The notes: generated by a model from the letters alone, not told the origin. Positions 1 to 6,853 are shown, counted from the first letter of the stretch. The stretch: 13,718 nt of DNA from an uncultured Oscillospiraceae bacterium (GCA_934589325.1 CAKTNU010000023.1:1-13718); one strand, 5' to 3'. Program-made: numbers and translations.

Positions 1-378
1 GTGTGTGACAGCTTCGCACTGTTCGGCGGCAAACGCTTCGGTAAGCATAAGATCGCTCCCTCCGTCTCTCCGAACAAGACCGTCGAGGGCTGCATCTGCG
101 GTGCTCTCTCATCGATAGTGACCGGCGTGATCATTTATTACCTCTCGCAGCTTTGGCTGCCCATACCTTTCTGGCTCTGCGTGGTTACGGCGCTTATTGC
201 GTCTACGATGGGGCAGATAGGTGACCTCGCCGAATCCCTTGTCAAACGCATGATAGGCGTGAAGGACTTTTCAAATCTCATCCCCGGTCACGGCGGGATG
301 TTTGACCGTGCTGACAGTCTGCTGTTCTCCATCCCCACCGCTTACCTCTGCCTGTATATTGCAGGAATGATCGCATGA
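1..378 (+). CDS. cdsA: Phosphatidate cytidylyltransferase (CDP-diacylglycerol synthase), C-terminal part
   Basis: CdsA makes CDP-diacylglycerol from phosphatidic acid and CTP at the cytoplasmic membrane, the branch point to phosphatidylglycerol, cardiolipin and related lipids. The gene runs in from the left edge, so only the last 125 residues are seen, roughly the final 40-45% of a typical 260-300 residue enzyme; the GTG at base 1 is an internal Val codon, not a start. The fragment opens with the family block D-S-F-A-x-F-G-G-K-x-F-G-K-H-K followed by S-P-N-K-T-V-E-G. Two hydrophobic segments follow (about residues 35-70). It then carries the full CdsA signature S-L-V-K-R-x4-K-D-F-x2-L-I-P-G-H-G-G-x-x-D-R-x-D at about 79-105, and a last membrane helix (107-124). 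The stop is TGA at 376-378. The lipid kinase gene starts 18 bases later and probably shares the transcript. The identification is firm. Confidence 0.95.
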   Translation: MCDSFALFGGKRFGKHKIAPSVSPNKTVEGCICGALSSIVTGVIIYYLSQLWLPIPFWLCVVTALIASTMGQIGDLAESLVKRMIGVKDFSNLIPGHGGMFDRADSLLFSIPTAYLCLYIAGMIA

Positions 379-396
379 TTTTTTCAGGAGAAAGAA

Positions 397-1311
397 ATGG
401 ATACTCTCGATTATTGTCAAAGGACCGATCTTAAGCCTGCGCTGCTGATAATCAATCCCGTTTCCGGCAAGCGCATGGTGCTGCGCAGCATAGCGCAGAT
501 AATCCGCACCCTGATGGATGCCGGCTATAAAGTCACAACTATGATAACCGGCAAAAAGGGCGACGGCACCGCTTTCGCCGCAAGTTTCGGCAGCGAATAC
601 AAGCTCGTCTGCTGTACTGGCGGAGACGGCACGCTCAACGAGGTCATACACGGCCTTGCCTCAGCAAATATCGATGTGCCGCTCGGCTACATTCCCTGCG
701 GCAGCACGAACGATTTTGCCGCCTCGCACGGTCTGAGCACCGACATTGCCGAAGCTGCGGAGCATATAGCCTCCGGCTACTCGACACGCTACGATATCGG
801 CTGCTTTGGTGAGCGTCACTTCACCTATGTTGCGGCTTTCGGCGCATTCTCATGGCTGTCATATACAACTGATCAGAACCTGAAGAATGTCCTCGGCCAC
901 ACAGCCTATATTCTCGATGCGATAAAGGATCTTTACAAGATAAAGCCACTGCACCTTAAGGTCACGGCTGACGGCGTGATGCACGAGGACGATTATATAT
1001 TCGGCGCGATATGCAATACTACCTCCGTTGCTGGGACGATAACCCTGCCGGCTGCGATGGTCGACACTGCCGACGGTATTTTTGAGGTACTGCTCGTAAA
1101 AATGCCAAAGACCATGCTTGAGCTTGATATGATAATCCGCGGTCTGCTGACGCAGGATTACTCATGCCCGAATATTGATCTGTTTCAGACTAAGGAGCTG
1201 GATATTGAAAATCCGCCCGGGCTTGAATGGTCGCTGGACGGTGAAGCCTCCGGTGTAATGGAGAAGGTCCACGTCAGCGTAAAGCAGAAGTTCCTCAACC
1301 TCCGCGGCTGA
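397..1311 (+). CDS. Diacylglycerol kinase family lipid kinase (DagK/YegS type)
   Basis: This 304-residue protein belongs to the soluble bacterial lipid kinases related to DgkB and YegS, which use ATP to phosphorylate diacylglycerol or a similar lipid, typically returning diacylglycerol to phosphatidic acid. An N-terminal strand with I-I-N-P-V-S-G-K (18-25) opens the DAGK catalytic domain. The nucleotide-binding loop G-G-D-G-T-L-N-E-V is at 75-83, and P-C-G-S-T-N-D-F-A at 100-108 matches the family block P-x-G-[ST]-x-N-D-[FL]-A. The C-terminal beta-sandwich ends with the usual W-S-L-D-G-E near 278-283. There is no signal peptide or membrane helix, and the length is normal. The ATG at 397 has AGGAG at 386-390. 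The gene lies 18 bases after cdsA, which consumes phosphatidic acid, so the pair makes sense as a lipid-recycling unit. The exact lipid substrate cannot be read from sequence, because Clostridia often carry several paralogues. Confidence 0.9.
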   Translation: MDTLDYCQRTDLKPALLIINPVSGKRMVLRSIAQIIRTLMDAGYKVTTMITGKKGDGTAFAASFGSEYKLVCCTGGDGTLNEVIHGLASANIDVPLGYIPCGSTNDFAASHGLSTDIAEAAEHIASGYSTRYDIGCFGERHFTYVAAFGAFSWLSYTTDQNLKNVLGHTAYILDAIKDLYKIKPLHLKVTADGVMHEDDYIFGAICNTTSVAGTITLPAAMVDTADGIFEVLLVKMPKTMLELDMIIRGLLTQDYSCPNIDLFQTKELDIENPPGLEWSLDGEASGVMEKVHVSVKQKFLNLRG

Positions 1312-1367
1312 CCAATATGTTTAGTATCAAAATATCTGCTTTTTTCCATTGAGCGGCTATAGTGATC

Positions 1368-1402
1368 AAAAAGAGCATGTCTGCTTCACCAGACATGCTC
1401 TT
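1368..1402 (-). terminator. Rho-independent terminator of the alpha-glucosidase gene
   Basis: A perfect 13-bp inverted repeat (1371-1383 with 1390-1402) with a 6-base loop lies 9 bases beyond the glucosidase stop codon. On the minus strand the stem runs straight into five Ts, as an intrinsic terminator should. On the plus strand the stem is followed by CGCTTATT, a poor T tract, so it may stop lipid kinase transcripts only weakly. Confidence 0.85.
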
Positions 1403-1411
1403 CGCTTATTC

Positions 1412-3064
1412 TCACGTTTTTTCCAGAATATATACCCTCGTCTCGTATGACCGCAGCGTTCGTGATGCGCTTTCCAGATAATTGCACAGGATGAGCTTAC
1501 CTGGCTCACGCAGGATGCGTTTCGGCAGTCTGACCGGCTTATCCGTAAACGAACATATCACCAGAAGCCTCACATTCTCGTGCTTACGAACATATGCATA
1601 GACCTTTCCCGAGCCGCGCATAAGCTCGCGGTAGCTTCCGTACCTCACGACGGGCAGTGACTTTCTCAGCGCTATTGCCTTCCTGTAGAAATTCAGCAGC
1701 GAATCCGGGTCGCTCTCCTCGGTTTCCACATTGACGGTCTTATAATTTTGGTTTACATAAAACCATGGTGTTCCTGTCGTGAACCCGGCATTTTCCCCCG
1801 CTGACCATTGCATCGGCGTGCGGGCAGAGTCGCGGGAGCTTCGCCACAGCCGCCGCAGCCGCTGCTCGGGCGATTTGTTGAGCGCCGCGTTGTTATACTG
1901 CCAGCGGGTCTGCACATCCTCATACATCTCCGGGTCCGTCGGCCGCCAGTTGGTCATGCCTATCTCCTGTCCCTGATATATGAACGGTGTCCCCTTCTGG
2001 AACAGATACGCCGCGGCCAGCATTTTTCCGCTCTCTGTGCGGAATTTCTCGCTCCCGTAGCGCGATATCACACGCGGATGATCATGATTTTCGAGATACA
2101 GCAAATTCCATGCCCGCCCGTCCAGCTTGTTCTGCCAGCTTGACCATGCCCGTTTGAGCTTGCGGAGATGGAACTTTGTCGGCAGATAGTCTGTGAACAG
2201 GCAGTCGCCGCACATACACTCAAACTGTATCATCATGTCAAAATCGCTGTCCGGTGTCTCGGTTATGTATTCAAGCGCACGTCTTGGCCAGATAAGCGGC
2301 GCCTCGGCAATGGTCATGCAGTCGTAGTCGGACAGTACGTCGCGCCTGAACTCCGCAAGATATTCGTGCAGATGGGGACCGTGATTATACAGGCGCATCC
2401 CCTTGTATATTGGGAAAATATGATCGCTTGGCAGGCCCTCGGGCTTGGATATCAGGGTAATTACATCCTCGCGGAAGCCGTCCACCCCCATGTCCAGCCA
2501 GAAACGCAGTATTTTTTTGACCTCTTCGCGCACGAGCGGATTATCCATGTTCAGATCCGGCTGCTTGACGGCGTATAGATGCAGGTAATATTCTCCGCGC
2601 AGCTCATCATACTGCCACGCTTTGCCCTCAAAGGAACTGTCCCAGTTATTCGGCAGTGCACCGTTTTTCCCGGCCGGACGCCAGATATAATAATCGGTGT
2701 ACGGTTCTATGCGTCGGCGGCTTTTCTGGAACCATTCATGCTCATCACTGGTGTGATTTATCACCAGATCCATAATGACACGCATACCGCGCTCATGAGC
2801 GGCAGTGAGCATCGATTTGAATGCGTCCATGCCGCCGAACTCCGGCGCAATATCCATGTAATCGGAGATATCATAGCCGCAGTCTACTCCGGGTGATGGG
2901 TACAGCGGCGAGAACCATATGCCGTCAACACCGAGAGACTTTATATAGTCCAGCTTTTCACACACGCCCAGCAGGTCACCCATACCGTCACCGCTGCCGT
3001 CGCAGAAGCTCCTTGGCCATATCTGATAAAAGACCATATCTTTATACCATCGCGTCCGTTCCAT
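1412..3064 (-). CDS. malL: GH13 alpha-glucosidase, oligo-1,6-glucosidase type
   Basis: This 550-residue cytoplasmic enzyme of glycoside hydrolase family 13 (subfamily 31 type) releases glucose from the non-reducing end of short alpha-glucosides. It has no signal peptide, so it acts on imported oligosaccharides. In order it shows the start of the barrel (Y-Q-I-W-P-R-S-F, 13-20), the D-G-S-G-D-G-M-G-D metal loop (22-30), region I D-L-V-I-N-H (99-104), and region II G-F-R-E-D-V (196-201) with nucleophile D200. Region III has general acid E254 in I-A-E-A-P, and region IV E-N-H-D (325-328) has stabiliser D328. These positions match the Bacillus cereus enzyme (D199, E255, D329) within one residue. 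Val201 after the nucleophile is the residue linked to alpha-1,6 specificity, so isomaltose, panose or dextrin ends are likely substrates. ATG at 3064 is preceded by AAAGGAGGA (3069-3077). It is a single gene divergent from oadA. Trehalose-6-phosphate hydrolase is the main alternative. Confidence 0.9.
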   Translation of the reverse strand: MERTRWYKDMVFYQIWPRSFCDGSGDGMGDLLGVCEKLDYIKSLGVDGIWFSPLYPSPGVDCGYDISDYMDIAPEFGGMDAFKSMLTAAHERGMRVIMDLVINHTSDEHEWFQKSRRRIEPYTDYYIWRPAGKNGALPNNWDSSFEGKAWQYDELRGEYYLHLYAVKQPDLNMDNPLVREEVKKILRFWLDMGVDGFREDVITLISKPEGLPSDHIFPIYKGMRLYNHGPHLHEYLAEFRRDVLSDYDCMTIAEAPLIWPRRALEYITETPDSDFDMMIQFECMCGDCLFTDYLPTKFHLRKLKRAWSSWQNKLDGRAWNLLYLENHDHPRVISRYGSEKFRTESGKMLAAAYLFQKGTPFIYQGQEIGMTNWRPTDPEMYEDVQTRWQYNNAALNKSPEQRLRRLWRSSRDSARTPMQWSAGENAGFTTGTPWFYVNQNYKTVNVETEESDPDSLLNFYRKAIALRKSLPVVRYGSYRELMRGSGKVYAYVRKHENVRLLVICSFTDKPVRLPKRILREPGKLILCNYLESASRTLRSYETRVYILEKT

Positions 3065-3093
3065 ATGTTCCTCCTTTATGGATCATTGGGGAT

Positions 3094-3122
3094 ATTATAC
3101 CACGCACAGAGAGCAATGTCAG
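3094..3122 (-). promoter_or_regulatory. Proximal sigma-A promoter (P1) of the alpha-glucosidase gene
   Basis: On the minus strand the -35 box is CTGACA (3117-3122, 5 of 6 to consensus) and the -10 box is a perfect TATAAT (3094-3099), with exactly 17 bp between them. The predicted transcript starts near 3087, about 23 bases before the ATG and just upstream of the AAAGGAGGA ribosome binding site. Confidence 0.75.
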
Positions 3123-3126
3123 CAAT

Positions 3127-3155
3127 ATAATACTGTGTTACCGGACGAATGTTAA
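3127..3155 (-). promoter_or_regulatory. Possible distal promoter (P2) of the alpha-glucosidase gene
   Basis: On the minus strand TTAACA (3150-3155, 5 of 6) and TATTAT (3127-3132, 5 of 6) are again 17 bp apart. The -35 box lies inside the left arm of the 22-bp palindrome at 3147-3168, so a protein bound there should block this promoter. The region is AT-rich, so chance matches are possible and P1 is the better promoter. Confidence 0.4.
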
Positions 3156-3168
3156 GTGATTAACATTC
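3147..3168. promoter_or_regulatory. Perfect 22-bp palindrome, candidate Rex (NADH/NAD+ sensor) operator
   Basis: The arms GAATGTTAA and TTAACATTC are exact reverse complements around a 4-base spacer (GTGA). The core TGTTAA-N4-TTAACA equals the inner part of the known clostridial Rex site TTGTTAA-N4-TTAACAA; only the outermost base of each 7-base half differs. It overlaps the -35 box of P2 and lies upstream of P1 in the divergent region between the glucosidase and oadA. It sits about 130 bp upstream of the predicted oadA start site, far for direct repression there. That it binds Rex is inference from the motif; another dimeric regulator could use it. Confidence 0.55.
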
Positions 3169-3275
3169 TTTTTCGTTATTCTGCACGAATCATTCTTAAC
3201 CATTCGCTCGATTTTCTACATTTTTTATTTAAAAATCTGATTTTTTTCTTGGGTATGGCCTTGTTAAAAAACAAA

Positions 3276-3284
3276 TGCTATAAT
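3276..3284 (+). promoter_or_regulatory. Extended -10 promoter of the oxaloacetate decarboxylase operon
   Basis: TGC-TATAAT at 3276-3284 is a perfect extended -10 element (TGn-TATAAT). No good -35 box is seen at 16-18 bp upstream, which is typical for extended -10 promoters. The predicted start is near 3291, giving a leader of about 58 bases before the GTG of oadA. A short inverted repeat, TTGTT-N4-AACAA (3261-3274), lies immediately upstream. Confidence 0.7.
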
Positions 3285-3348
3285 ATGTTGAAGAAAATTC
3301 GGAGATACTTTCTGCATTATACAGTGGACAAACAGGAGGATACACACC

Positions 3349-4737
3349 GTGCAAAACGTACAATTTACAGAAACCGTACTGCGCGACGCGAACCAGTCGC
3401 TCATCGCGACTCGCCTGCCATACGACAAATTTGAGCCTATCCTCGAAACAATGGACAAGGCAGGGTTCTACTCCGCCGAGAGCTGGGGCGGTGCAACATT
3501 TGACGTGTGCCTGCGCTACCTCAACGAAGATCCTTGGGAGCGGCTGCGCAAAATACGAGCAAAAATGCCGAACACCAAGCTGCAGATGCTGCTGCGCGGG
3601 CAGAATATTCTCGGCTATAAACACTATCCGGACGACATCGTCCGCCGTTTCGTCCGCGCCTCCGTCCGCAACGGCATTGACATTATCCGCATATTCGACG
3701 CACTCAACGACGTCGACAATCTGCGCGTTGCAATAGAGGCGACCGTAGAGGCCGGAGCCGTCGCCTCCGGTGCGATATCCTATACCACCAGCCCCGTGCA
3801 TACGCTTGACAGCTATGTGAAGCTGGCAAAGGAAATGGCCGCAATGGGCGCAGGCTCCATCTGCATCAAGGATATGGCCGGCATCCTTACTCCGAAGGCG
3901 GCGTATGACCTTGTATCCGCACTCAAGGATGCGGTCGATCTGCCGATAGTGATGCACACCCACAGCACGACCGGTATGGCCTTTATGACTTATCTCAAAG
4001 GCATTGAGGCCGGAGCCGACATCATCGACACGGCGATCTCCCCCTTCTCCGGCGGCACCTCCCAGCCCGCGACCGAGACACTGTGCTGTGCTCTGCGTGA
4101 GCTTGGCTACGGCGTCAGCCTTGACGAGAAGCTGCTGTATGAGATAGCCGATTACTTCAAGCCGATCCGCGCCGAGTATATCGCCGACGGCACGCTCAAT
4201 CCCATCTCCATGGGTACCGACACACAGTGTCTCAATTATCAGATCCCCGGCGGCATGCTCTCGAATCTCCTGAGCCAGCTCAAGATGATGAACGCACTGG
4301 ACAAATTTGACGAGGCACTGGTCGAGACCCCGCGTGTCCGCAAGGACATGGGTTATCCCCCGCTCGTCACCCCGACCAGTCAGCTAATCGGCACGCAGGC
4401 CGTGCAGAACGTGCTTGCCGGAGAACGGTACAAGAATGTCGGCGCTGAGCTGCGCGCCTACTGCCGCGGCGAATACGGCCGCACACCCGCGCCTATCGAC
4501 CCTGATATACGTGCCAAGATCCTCGGCGGCGAGACGCCTCTCAAAGGCCGCTACGCCGATACTCTCCCTGCCGACACCTACGAGAAGGCCGAAAAAGCTC
4601 TGGGCGATACGGCCAGATGCGAGGAGGATGTGCTGAGCTACATTGCTTTCCCTCAGGTGGCAGAGGACTTCTTTGCCAAACGCCGCGAACGCGAGGAGCG
4701 CTCGGTGCGCTACTCTATAACCGAAATTTCGGACTAA
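3349..4737 (+). CDS. oadA: Oxaloacetate decarboxylase alpha subunit, carboxyltransferase domain only
   Basis: OadA transfers the C4 carboxyl group of oxaloacetate to biotin, giving pyruvate and carboxybiotin; it is the cytoplasmic catalytic subunit of the Na+-pumping decarboxylase. The 462-residue protein starts T-E-T-V-L-R-D-A-N-Q-S, the opening block shared by OadA, pyruvate carboxylase and transcarboxylase 5S. The expected metal ligands are D13, H203 and H205 (M-H-T-H-S-T-T-G), with K174 in C-I-K-D-M-A-G as the lysine that is carbamylated in the family. These are offset by four from D17, K178, H207 and H209 of characterised OadA. The biotin domain that normally ends the alpha subunit (about 590 residues) is absent and is encoded two genes downstream. 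The start is GTG at 3349 with AGGAGGA at 3334-3340. Transcarboxylase 5S is an alternative by homology alone, but the downstream oadG and oadB decide for the membrane decarboxylase. Confidence 0.93.
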   Translation: MQNVQFTETVLRDANQSLIATRLPYDKFEPILETMDKAGFYSAESWGGATFDVCLRYLNEDPWERLRKIRAKMPNTKLQMLLRGQNILGYKHYPDDIVRRFVRASVRNGIDIIRIFDALNDVDNLRVAIEATVEAGAVASGAISYTTSPVHTLDSYVKLAKEMAAMGAGSICIKDMAGILTPKAAYDLVSALKDAVDLPIVMHTHSTTGMAFMTYLKGIEAGADIIDTAISPFSGGTSQPATETLCCALRELGYGVSLDEKLLYEIADYFKPIRAEYIADGTLNPISMGTDTQCLNYQIPGGMLSNLLSQLKMMNALDKFDEALVETPRVRKDMGYPPLVTPTSQLIGTQAVQNVLAGERYKNVGAELRAYCRGEYGRTPAPIDPDIRAKILGGETPLKGRYADTLPADTYEKAEKALGDTARCEEDVLSYIAFPQVAEDFFAKRREREERSVRYSITEISD

Positions 4738-4749
4738 GGAGGCACTATT

Positions 4750-5100
4750 ATGGCCGATATGGTTCACATATCAATCGCAAATGCCGGAATTACAGCATTT
4801 CTTGGCTATCTGGTCGTATTCGTCGGGCTGGTGCTCCTGATGCTGGTCGTAATGCTGATGGGCAGGATAATGGTCGCGCAGAGCAAGAAGGCCGCCGCGA
4901 AAACGGCTGCTGAACCTGCCGCCGCGCCGTCACCCGTCAGCGCAGAGCCTGCCCCCGGCTCCGCCGGTGAGCTCAAGCTCTACGATACCGATCCCCGCGA
5001 TGCCGCCATGGTCATGGCCATCGTCGCCGACACCCTCGGCAAGCCGCTCAACGAGCTGCGCTTCATATCCATCAAGGAGGTCAAGGAAGATGAAATATAA
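4750..5100 (+). CDS. oadG: Oxaloacetate decarboxylase gamma-type subunit (OadG family membrane anchor)
   Basis: This small subunit anchors and assembles the soluble carboxyltransferase onto the membrane pump. The 116-residue protein has a short N-terminus, one strongly hydrophobic helix (about 14-38), an Ala/Pro-rich linker (about 47-72) and a conserved-looking C-terminal module with Y-D-T-D-P-R-D-A-A-M-V-M-A-I-V-A-D (78-94). This is the architecture of the OadG/MmdD family. Its ribosome binding site AAGGAGG (4736-4742) overlaps the TAA stop of oadA, and its last 11 bases overlap the biotin carrier gene, so the three genes are probably translationally coupled. These subunits diverge strongly in sequence, so the assignment rests on topology, length and operon position as much as on motifs. 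MmdD (delta subunit of methylmalonyl-CoA decarboxylase) has the same layout, but the alpha subunit here is of the oxaloacetate type. Confidence 0.8.
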   Translation: MADMVHISIANAGITAFLGYLVVFVGLVLLMLVVMLMGRIMVAQSKKAAAKTAAEPAAAPSPVSAEPAPGSAGELKLYDTDPRDAAMVMAIVADTLGKPLNELRFISIKEVKEDEI

Positions 5101-5482
5101 GGTAACTCTTAATAACCGCGTGTATGAGGTCGAGGTAGAGCTCGGTCAGGCCATGCTGATCGACGAATATGACGCCGCTGCTCCGGCTCAGGCCGCGCCT
5201 GCGGCTTCCATTGCAGCCGCAGCACCTGCCGCACCCGCGGCTGCTCCTGCCTCCGCATCGCTTGCCTCCGGTGAGGTGGTCAAAAGCCCGATGCCCGGCA
5301 ATATTCTGAAGATCAACGTCGCCCCCGGCCAACAGGTCGAGGAGGGCGATATGCTGATGATCCTCGAAGCGATGAAGATGGAAAACGAGATAGTTGCGAC
5401 CAAGTCCGGCACCGTCGCGCAGATCGCGGTCAGTAAGGGCGCAGTCGTTGAGACCGGAGCGCCGCTGGTGGTCATCGCGTAA
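5090..5482 (+). CDS. Biotin carboxyl carrier subunit of the Na+-pumping decarboxylase
   Basis: This 130-residue protein carries the covalently bound biotin that shuttles CO2 from OadA to OadB. Residues 1-26 form a small beta-strand segment (K-Y-K-V-T-L-N-N-R-V-Y-E-V-E-V). It is followed by a flexible Ala/Pro linker (about 28-58) and a lipoyl/biotinyl domain (61-130) with the attachment motif E-A-M-K-M-E-N at 93-99; K96 is the predicted biotinylation site. The second symmetry half G-A-P-L-V-V-I-A closes the domain. The ATG at 5090 lies inside the 3' end of oadG (11-base overlap) with AAGGAGG at 5074-5080, a well-placed site that fixes the start. Similar stand-alone carriers (MmdC, GcdC types) serve methylmalonyl-CoA and glutaconyl-CoA decarboxylases; here it replaces the biotin domain missing from OadA. 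A biotin ligase must act from elsewhere in the genome. Confidence 0.92.
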   Translation: MKYKVTLNNRVYEVEVELGQAMLIDEYDAAAPAQAAPAASIAAAAPAAPAAAPASASLASGEVVKSPMPGNILKINVAPGQQVEEGDMLMILEAMKMENEIVATKSGTVAQIAVSKGAVVETGAPLVVIA

Positions 5483-5492
5483 GGGGGCAGCT

Positions 5493-6713
5493 ATGGATAT
5501 AATAGCCACTCTTGAAAAGCTCGTGATGGAGTCCGGCTTCGCCGCGTTCTTCACGACGGACGGCGGCTGGAAAAACATTGTGATGATCCTCATCGCCTTT
5601 GTACTGCTGTATCTTGGCATTGTGAAGAAGTTCGAGCCGCTGCTGCTGTGCGGTATCGCATTCGGCTGCCTGCTGACGAATCTTTCCTACTTCGTCGGCC
5701 TCGGTGACAACGCGCTGTACCACCCTGAGCTGTGGGAAGCCTTTCTTGACGAGGCCAGCCCCTATTATCACAGCTACGGCCATATAATGAGCAATGCCGG
5801 TCTGCTTGACTTTTTCTATATTGGCGTCAAGGCCGGTATATATCCCTCGCTGATTTTCCTCGGTGTCGGCGCGATGACGGACTTCGGTCCGCTGCTCGCC
5901 AATCCCAGGAGTCTGCTGCTCGGCGCGGCGGCACAGCTCGGCGTGTTTCTCGCCTTCTTCGGCGCGGTGCTGCTGGGCTTCACCGGCCCCGAGGCCGCCG
6001 CAATAGGAATTATCGGCGGTGCGGACGGTCCGACCGCGATATACCTGTGCACCAAGCTCGCCCCGCATCTGCTCGGCCCCATTGCCATTGCCGCGTATTC
6101 GTATATGGCACTCATCCCGCTTATCCAGCCGCCTCTCATGAAGCTGTTCACAACGCCCGAGATGCGCAAGGTCAAGATGGAGCAGGCACGCGAGGTCTCC
6201 AAGGCTGAGAAGATAATCTTCCCCATCGTCGTTGCGACCTTCGTTATACTGCTCCTGCCCTCTACCGCGCCGCTGGTCGGTTGCCTTATGCTGGGCAATC
6301 TCTTCCGAGAGTGCGGCGTGACAGACCGTCTCAGCGATACGGCGCAGAATGCACTGATGAACATCATCACGATTTTCCTTGCCACATCCGTCGGTGCTAC
6401 AATGGTCGCCCAGAACTTTCTCAGCTGGAACACGCTGAAAATAATCGCCCTCGGCCTTGCCGCCTTCGCTCTGTCCACCATAGGCGGACTTGTCGGCGGT
6501 GTCGTGATGTACAAGACCTCCGGCAGCCGGATAAATCCGCTCATCGGTTCGGCCGGTGTGTCCGCCGTGCCTATGGCCGCACGTGTTTCGCAGGACGTCG
6601 GGCGCAAGTATAACAAGACCAATTTCCTTCTCATGCATGCCATGGGTCCCAACGTTGCCGGCGTCATAGGCTCCGCCATTGCTGCAGGCTTCCTGCTCAG
6701 TGTTTTCGGCTGA
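5493..6713 (+). CDS. oadB: Na+-translocating oxaloacetate decarboxylase beta subunit (membrane pump)
   Basis: OadB is the polytopic membrane subunit that decarboxylates carboxybiotin and couples this to Na+ export, consuming one periplasmic-side proton. The 406-residue protein has many hydrophobic helices and the invariant block G-G-A-D-G-P-T-A-I-Y (175-184). The functional residues known from Klebsiella OadB (D203, Y229, N373, G377, S382, R389) all line up with one constant offset of 25: D178, Y204, N348, G352, S357 and R364, the last four within R-I-N-P-L-I-G-S-A-G-V-S-A-V-P-M-A-A-R. All key residues are therefore present and the pump should be active. ATG at 5493 is preferred over an in-frame start at 5394, because AAGGGGG (5481-5487) precedes it and the upstream extension is out-of-frame biotin-carrier coding sequence. 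MmdB and GcdB are close homologues; substrate is set by OadA. This is the last gene of the operon. Confidence 0.94.
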   Translation: MDIIATLEKLVMESGFAAFFTTDGGWKNIVMILIAFVLLYLGIVKKFEPLLLCGIAFGCLLTNLSYFVGLGDNALYHPELWEAFLDEASPYYHSYGHIMSNAGLLDFFYIGVKAGIYPSLIFLGVGAMTDFGPLLANPRSLLLGAAAQLGVFLAFFGAVLLGFTGPEAAAIGIIGGADGPTAIYLCTKLAPHLLGPIAIAAYSYMALIPLIQPPLMKLFTTPEMRKVKMEQAREVSKAEKIIFPIVVATFVILLLPSTAPLVGCLMLGNLFRECGVTDRLSDTAQNALMNIITIFLATSVGATMVAQNFLSWNTLKIIALGLAAFALSTIGGLVGGVVMYKTSGSRINPLIGSAGVSAVPMAARVSQDVGRKYNKTNFLLMHAMGPNVAGVIGSAIAAGFLLSVFG

Positions 6714-6773
6714 CGGTCATGTGACTTAAACGGCACATTCTCGATATTTTTGTACTCAAACCAAAGATCGTAT

Positions 6774-6817
6774 AGCAAAGCCCCTCTGCCCGGATATCCG
6801 GGCAGAGGGGCTTTGCT
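6774..6817. terminator. Bidirectional terminator: 44-bp perfect palindrome between convergent genes
   Basis: Bases 6774-6795 and 6796-6817 are exact reverse complements with no spacer, so a transcript from either strand folds into a GC-rich stem of about 20 bp (the innermost few bases form the loop), centred on CCCGGATATCCGGG. It lies 60 bases after oadB and 36 bases after the convergent membrane-protein gene, the right place to end both. The T tracts are weak (CTTTGCTTAT and CTTTGCTATA), so termination may rest mainly on stem strength. Confidence 0.8.
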
Positions 6818-6853
6818 TATCAAATGACCACATAATGGGGCATAACTCTTAAT

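Noticed and set aside
3261..3278. A second Rex site at the oad promoter
   Set aside because: Only the left half fits; the right half of the 18-bp consensus does not, and the inverted-repeat spacing is 4 bases instead of 8.
3156..3434. A 92-codon open frame in the glucosidase-oadA gap
   Set aside because: It reads through the palindrome, the extended -10 promoter and the oadA start in another frame, and has no ribosome binding site.
5394..5492. Longer N-terminus for oadB
   Set aside because: The upstream in-frame codons are out-of-frame biotin-carrier sequence (Arg/Ser-rich); ATG 5493 has a good ribosome binding site and matches the family start.
5472..6638. A 388-codon open frame antisense to oadB
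   Set aside because: The sense frame carries every conserved OadB residue; the antisense product is charged, repetitive and without motifs.
5816..6823. A 335-codon open frame antisense to oadB reaching into the terminator
   Set aside because: It overlaps both the conserved beta subunit and the palindromic terminator, with no ribosome binding site or motif.
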